Assembly (NCBI GenBank): GCA_012295275.1
Contig: CM022672.1
Span: 31,489,894-31,502,393, forward strand
Source: Chrysomallon squamiferum
Taxonomy: Eukaryota > Mollusca > Gastropoda > Neomphalida > Peltospiridae
Direction of reading: 5' to 3'
Length of the DNA stretch: 12,500 nt
Shown here: positions 9,269 through 12,500 of the stretch, in pieces
How the letters are laid out: each line of letters opens with the position of its first letter
Position numbering within the stretch: position 1 is the stretch's first letter
Translations under genes and position numbers: made by a program
The notes under the pieces: model-generated
What the model saw: only the letters and a program-made list of their open reading frames with translations
Told to the model about the DNA's origin: nothing
The model's database searches: none

Positions 9269-9452
9269 TGACAAACTGCTTCTGCTGCAGGTTTACATCT
9301 GGAGTCGACGACGTCGAAGTTGTAGTTGTCCGCACATTCAAACGTCCGTATTATGTGGTTGTCGTCGCACATGACAAATTTACCGCAGTCGGAACAGTGT
9401 GGTCTGTAGAGTGCGCCGTAGCCGTAGCAGATGCTGTCACTGCAGTCGTTCC
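9269..9452 (-). CDS. Gene A exon: CBM14 chitin-binding domain, module 3 in window
   Basis: The acceptor is GCATTCAG and the donor is a perfect GTAAGT. The exon enters in phase 1 (Gly, then NDCSDSIC) and leaves in phase 2 after TGT CA. Eight cysteines are spaced x4, x10, x2, x5, x10, x12, x7. Key motifs are LYRPHCSDC, GKFVM with the conserved aromatic, YNFDV, and the tail CKPAAEAVC. It is closest to module 1 (12040) in the YRPHCSDC and NFDVxxSRCKPA segments, consistent with recent tandem duplication. A GACA/GATA tract (UGUC in the transcript) begins about ten bases past the donor. Confidence 0.93.
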
Positions 9453-9533
9453 CTGAATGCACATTGTCATAATTCTAATTTTAGTTTTTTTTTAAATTGT
9501 CAGATTATTGCTATAGTTCATAATTATTATGTG

Positions 9534-9794
9534 TGATCATCATCATCATTATTATCTATTAAGATAGATAGATTAGTACTGTACTCATTATTGTTGTTGT
9601 AGTTATTATTTTTATTACTATTATTATTACTATTATTACTATTATTATTATTATTACTATTACTGTTATTACTACTGTTATTATTATTACTATTTCTATC
9701 ATTATTATTATTACTATTACTATTATTATTATTACTATTACTACTACTACTACTATTACTATTACTATTTCTATTATTACTGTTATTATTACTA

Positions 9795-9825
<31 letters not shown>

Positions 9826-9843
9826 TACTATTACTACTACTAC

Positions 9844-9877
<34 letters not shown>

Positions 9878-9882
9878 GTATA
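9534..9882. repeat. ATT/ACT trinucleotide tract
   Basis: About 350 bp of ATT units with interspersed ACT/TACT units fill most of the gene A intron between 9452 and 9910. No other feature in it. Confidence 0.93.
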
Positions 9883-9909
9883 TTAAAGTATATTAAAAGT
9901 GTGACAGAC

Positions 9910-9968
9910 CTTGATTTTCGGGTGGTTGCTGTGGTGGATATTGTGGTTTGTCAGTATTTCCATACAAA
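9910..9968 (-). CDS. Gene A short Pro/Gln linker exon
   Basis: This 59-bp exon lies between acceptor GTTTACAG and donor GTCTGT. It enters in phase 2 (AA|T gives Asn) and leaves in phase 1 after CAA G, joining G|GG of the next CBM14 exon as Gly. The 19 complete codons give LYGNTDKP followed by QYPPQQPPENQ, a flexible Pro/Gln linker. The opening Asn-Leu parallels the Arg-Leu and Gln-Leu starts of the linker exons at 11511 and 8610, and TDKP recalls the KP heptads at 11354, which suggests a common linker ancestor. It is shorter than most ORF cut-offs. Support comes from the two splice sites and exact phase agreement on both sides. Confidence 0.8.
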
Positions 9969-9970
9969 CT

Positions 9971-10080
9971 GTAAACAAATGTGTATACTGATGTAAACAA
10001 ATGTACATACTGATGTAAACAAATGTGTATACTGATGTAACCAAATGTATTTATTGATGTAAACAAATGTATATACTCTT
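9971..10080. repeat. 22-bp minisatellite abutting a gene A acceptor
   Basis: Five consecutive copies of GTAAACAAATGTGTATACTG plus AT begin at 9971, 9993, 10015, 10037 and 10059. The first copy overlaps the acceptor (GTTTACAG on the minus strand) of the linker exon at 9968. Confidence 0.85.
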
Positions 10081-10159
10081 CTTATTAAAAACGCGTGTTT
10101 TGTTGAATTCGTGAATTAATTCAAACATTGATGGTAAATATCAACAATGATTTTAGATT

Positions 10160-10382
10160 GCTAAATGACGTTAAACAACTGAAATGAGGTTTTTACTGAA
10201 ATGACGTTAAACTACCGAAATGAGGTTAAATTACTGAAATGAGGTTAAATTACAGAATTGACGTTAAATTACTGAAATGAGGTCAAATTACTGAAATGAC
10301 GTTACATTACTGAAATGACGTTACGTCAATAAAATGACGTCAAATTACTGAAATAATATAAAATGACGTCAAATTTACAGAA
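10160..10382. repeat. 18-20 bp minisatellite carrying TGACGT words
   Basis: Tandem degenerate units of the type GAAATGACGTTAAATTACT contain many TGACGTTA or TGAGGTTA words. Two perfect palindromic CRE sites, TGACGTCA, lie at 10335-10342 and 10364-10371. Located in a gene A intron. Confidence 0.85.
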
Positions 10383-10506
10383 ATAAGATTAATTACTAAA
10401 TTGAAATTAAGCAAAACAAGGATGCAAAATGATCGTTTATAATTTAAAACTGCAATTATTTTATTATTTTTCTATGTGCATATGTGTCTGAGTGTGTATG
10501 TGTGGC

Positions 10507-10507
<1 letters not shown>

Positions 10508-10554
<47 letters not shown>

Positions 10555-10580
10555 CACACACACACATATACACACATAAA
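10508..10580. repeat. (TA)n flanked by GT and CA runs
   Basis: GT-rich sequence, a (TA)n run (about 10517-10550) and CA units form an imperfect inverted structure in the intron just downstream of the donor at 10627. Confidence 0.88.
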
Positions 10581-10626
10581 CAGAGACACAGCTAATTAAG
10601 CAAACAAGACAGGATGTTGTACTAAC

Positions 10627-10810
10627 TTGCACTTCGCCTGTTCTGCCGGTTCACATCTCAAATCTTCAGCGTCAAATCTGTAATTGTACACACACTCGAA
10701 AACATCCTTGATTTTGTTATCTTCACATAAAAGAAACTTGCTGCAGTTTGTGCAGTGAGGTCGATAAAAAGTCCCGAATCCGTAACATAAATAGTCTGGA
10801 CAAATATTCT
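10627..10810 (-). CDS. Gene A exon: CBM14 chitin-binding domain, module 2 in window
   Basis: The acceptor is ATTTTAG and the donor GTTAGT. The exon enters in phase 1 (G|AG gives Glu, then NICPDYLC) and leaves in phase 2 after TGC AA. Eight cysteines are spaced x4, x10, x2, x5, x10, x12, x7. The conserved FYRPHCTNC and YRFDA motifs are present, and the tail is CEPAEQAKC, matching CKPAGEAIC and CKPAAEAVC in the neighbouring modules. Synonymous positions are clearly more A/T-rich than in the equivalent exons at 12040 and 7728, although the protein motif is the same. A flanking linker exon sits on each side in the correct phase. Role: chitin-binding unit of a secreted multi-domain protein. Confidence 0.92.
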
Positions 10811-10861
10811 CTAAAATAATAAAAAAAAGTGAACACTAATGTTAACCATATATATATATAT

Positions 10862-11044
<183 letters not shown>

Positions 11045-11099
11045 TGACAGAGAGACAGACAGAAACCAACAGATAAGCATACAAAAGAGAGACATACAG

Positions 11100-11345
11100 A
11101 TGGACACACACACACACAAACACACACACAGATAACTGCACAAACGGTAGATAATCATACAGTCACAGAAAATAATTACACCAATAAAAATTCATATATA
11201 TAAACATGTGGGTATGTGTGTATGTACACACATACATACACACACACACACATATTACACACATTTTGTTTTAAATAGAATAAAAAAGAAAGAAAGAAAC
11301 TTTTTAAATTTTATTTTAAAGAAAGAAAAAAAAAAAAAAGGAAAG
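11100..11345. other. Intron sequence with CA/CATA and A-rich tracts
   Basis: CA runs lie near 11106-11130 and 11226-11252, and A-rich GAAA tracts at 11283-11340. The last of these gives a T-rich segment directly after the donor at 11354 in the transcript. No exon seen. Confidence 0.7.
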
Positions 11346-11353
11346 GCGCGTAC

Positions 11354-11511
11354 CTTCGTTTGGATAATTTGGTTTCTCAGTTGGATAAAATGGTTTCTCA
11401 GTTGGGTAAAATGGTTTCTCAGTTGGGTAAAATGGTTTCTCAGTTGGATAAAATGGTTTCTCAGTTGGATAAAATGGTTTATCAGTTGGGTAATTTGGCT
11501 TGTTATCCAGA
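11354..11511 (-). CDS. Gene A linker exon with seven KPxYPTx heptads
   Basis: The exon follows acceptor TTTTACAG and ends at donor GTACGC. It enters in phase 2, completing CG|T (Arg) from the preceding CBM14 exon, and leaves in phase 1 after GAA G. It encodes LDN and then seven tandem heptads: KPNYPTD, five copies of KPFYPTE, and KPNYPNE. The DNA unit is 21 bp and the copies are nearly identical, so this is a coding minisatellite and probably length-variable. Repeated Pro, Tyr and Lys at fixed spacing resemble extended structural or adhesive extracellular-matrix linkers. Tyr could be a cross-linking site (dityrosine or DOPA), but that is inference. It separates two CBM14 domains. A T-rich tract follows the donor in the transcript. 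Confidence 0.87.
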
Positions 11512-11608
11512 CTGTAAAATATATAAAAATATTCAATAATCTTAAATTGGTGAGATGTAGCCAAATCTTTATTTATATATATTTTCTAAATACGGTGAGA
11601 GAAAAGAT

Positions 11609-11788
11609 GACAGAAAATAAATAAATAAATAAATACATAAATAAATAAACAAACAAACAAGCAAAGAAACAAATAAATAAATAAGTAAATAAGTAAACAA
11701 ACAAGCAAATAAATAAATAAATAAATGGATGAACAAACAAACAAACAAACAAACAAACAAACAAATAAATAATTAAATAAAAAAAAAT
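11609..11788. repeat. (TAAA)n/(CAAA)n tetranucleotide tract
   Basis: Imperfect TAAA/CAAA units of the same family as the tract at the left edge, in the gene A intron between 12040 and 11511. Minus-strand Leu/Phe/Tyr/Cys frames are artefacts. Confidence 0.92.
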
Positions 11789-12039
11789 AATATATCTGAA
11801 GTCATACAAACATATCTTTTCTTATTAACCTTAATAATGCATTCAGTATCTAAGACACCGCTCACTACAAATATTCAGATCGCAGTTTGACCACAACTGA
11901 CCATTAGTGAAATGACCCTATCTAACACTAACAGTAAATAAAACTACAAAGAAAGAATCCTCAAGCTGCCCAAATCGACGATAAACGCCATTACTCGGGT
12001 TACGAGCAACGAGGTGGAACGTGAAAACAGGACAGTTAC

Positions 12040-12226
12040 CGACATATAGCCTCGCCGGCCGGCTTGCATCTTGACTCGTAGACGTCGAAGTTGTAACCGT
12101 AGCGACAGCTGTACACGCCGGCCACGTACCCGTCTTCACACCGCACAAACAAGGAGCAGTCTGAGCAGTGGGGGCGATAACTCGTCCCTTGCCCCGAGTC
12201 ACACACTGTGATCAGACAGTCGTCAG
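12040..12226 (-). CDS. Gene A exon: CBM14 (peritrophin-A) chitin-binding domain, module 1 in window
   Basis: This internal exon encodes one chitin-binding type 2 domain of about 61 residues. The acceptor reads GTCTTTCAG and the donor GTAACT. It enters in phase 1 (split Ala codon, then DDC) and leaves in phase 2 after TGT CG. Eight cysteines are spaced x4, x11, x2, x5, x10, x12, x7. The CBM14 hallmarks are an aromatic residue between the C-x5-C pair (SLFVR) and a YNFDV motif before the seventh cysteine; in the family these aromatics contribute to chitin contact. SYRPHCSDC is nearly shared with the exons at 10627 and 9269, marking them as close duplicates. The gene starts beyond the right edge, so the secretion signal is not visible. 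Function by family: extracellular binding of chitin or GlcNAc polymers. The exon is GC-richer than its AT-rich flanks. Confidence 0.92.
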
Positions 12227-12500
12227 CTGAAAGACCAGAAACGTAACAAAAAATACCTTCGAGAAATTTCGCAAATAAAGCGAGCACAGTGTGCAGAGAA
12301 CTGGAATAATGACCTGTCTTTGTGTTAATAAGACGTATATAAATCAAATATAAGACGTATAAACAAATATATATACACTTATACAGATACGGGAACAATT
12401 TATCCGTTAAGCTTGGGACGGGAGACGCTTCCTTCATTTCTGGATTTGCCGAATACTGGCCAAATATATACTTAAACACTAAACTTAAAAAACAACATCA
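12227..12500. other. Gene A intron or unresolved upstream sequence
   Basis: The alternating pattern predicts a further linker exon upstream of 12226. A Pro/Ser/Lys-rich stretch reads on the minus strand near 12460-12390, but no acceptor in the right phase was found, so no exon is called. Confidence 0.4.

Noticed and set aside
12390-12479. Possible Pro/Ser/Lys linker exon upstream of the CBM14 exon at 12226
   Set aside because: Composition fits a linker, but no phase-2 acceptor is present in that frame and the only phase-1 donor candidate is a weak GTATAT.

Overview
The window is eukaryotic, almost certainly animal DNA. It contains short exons separated by AT-rich introns, consensus GT/AG splice sites and an exceptional load of simple repeats: (GA)n, (TA)n, (CA)n, GATA/GACA, TAAA/CAAA, TTTTA, and AAT/AAC/ACT trinucleotides. 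The only convincing proteins are secreted chitin-binding proteins built from peritrophin-A (CBM14, chitin-binding type 2) modules. Together with the repeat style this suggests a lophotrochozoan, probably a mollusc. The sequence alone cannot name the species. All supported coding exons are on the minus strand, and I see no plus-strand gene, rRNA, tRNA or intact transposon.

Gene A occupies the right half (minus strand, about 12226 down to 5442; its 5' end lies beyond the right edge). Nine exons in the window alternate strictly. CBM14 exons are at 12226-12040, 10810-10627, 9452-9269, 7923-7728 and 5614-5442. Pro/Thr/Lys-rich linker exons are at 11511-11354, 9968-9910, 8610-8549 and 6434 to about 6271 or 6313. 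Every complete CBM14 exon starts in phase 1 and ends in phase 2. Linker exons do the reverse, so linker+CBM14 is a frame-neutral module that can be duplicated. The last CBM14 exon ends in TAA at 5444-5442, followed 35 nt later by an AATAAA signal. The 62-bp linker exon at 8610-8549 is too short for routine ORF finding and was located by phase logic. The last linker has a frame puzzle that suggests tandem alternative donors.

From about 5400 to 2260 there is an AT-rich spacer with microsatellites and no detectable coding exon. It does contain a candidate TATA-box promoter and short untranslated first exon for gene B (about 4002-3950). Gene B (minus strand) then runs from a signal-peptide exon (2254-2182) to a CBM14 exon (1331-1145). 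Next is a large exon in which a Thr/Ser/Pro mucin-like repeat and a CBM14 domain are fused (about 829-365). An in-frame TAA lies at 363-361, but the exon may instead splice at 365/364 inside the codon of the last cysteine and continue off the left edge.

All seven CBM14 domains share an eight-cysteine pattern, C-x(3-6)-C-x(10-11)-C-x2-C-x5-C-x(9-10)-C-x12-C-x(5-8)-C. This is two cysteines more than the canonical six. The eighth cysteine of the gene B mucin exon is complete only if the proposed splice is correct. The two genes look like tandem paralogues for secreted proteins that cross-link chitin, as in shell or cuticle matrix, gut peritrophic lining or mucus. Tissue and exact role are inference.
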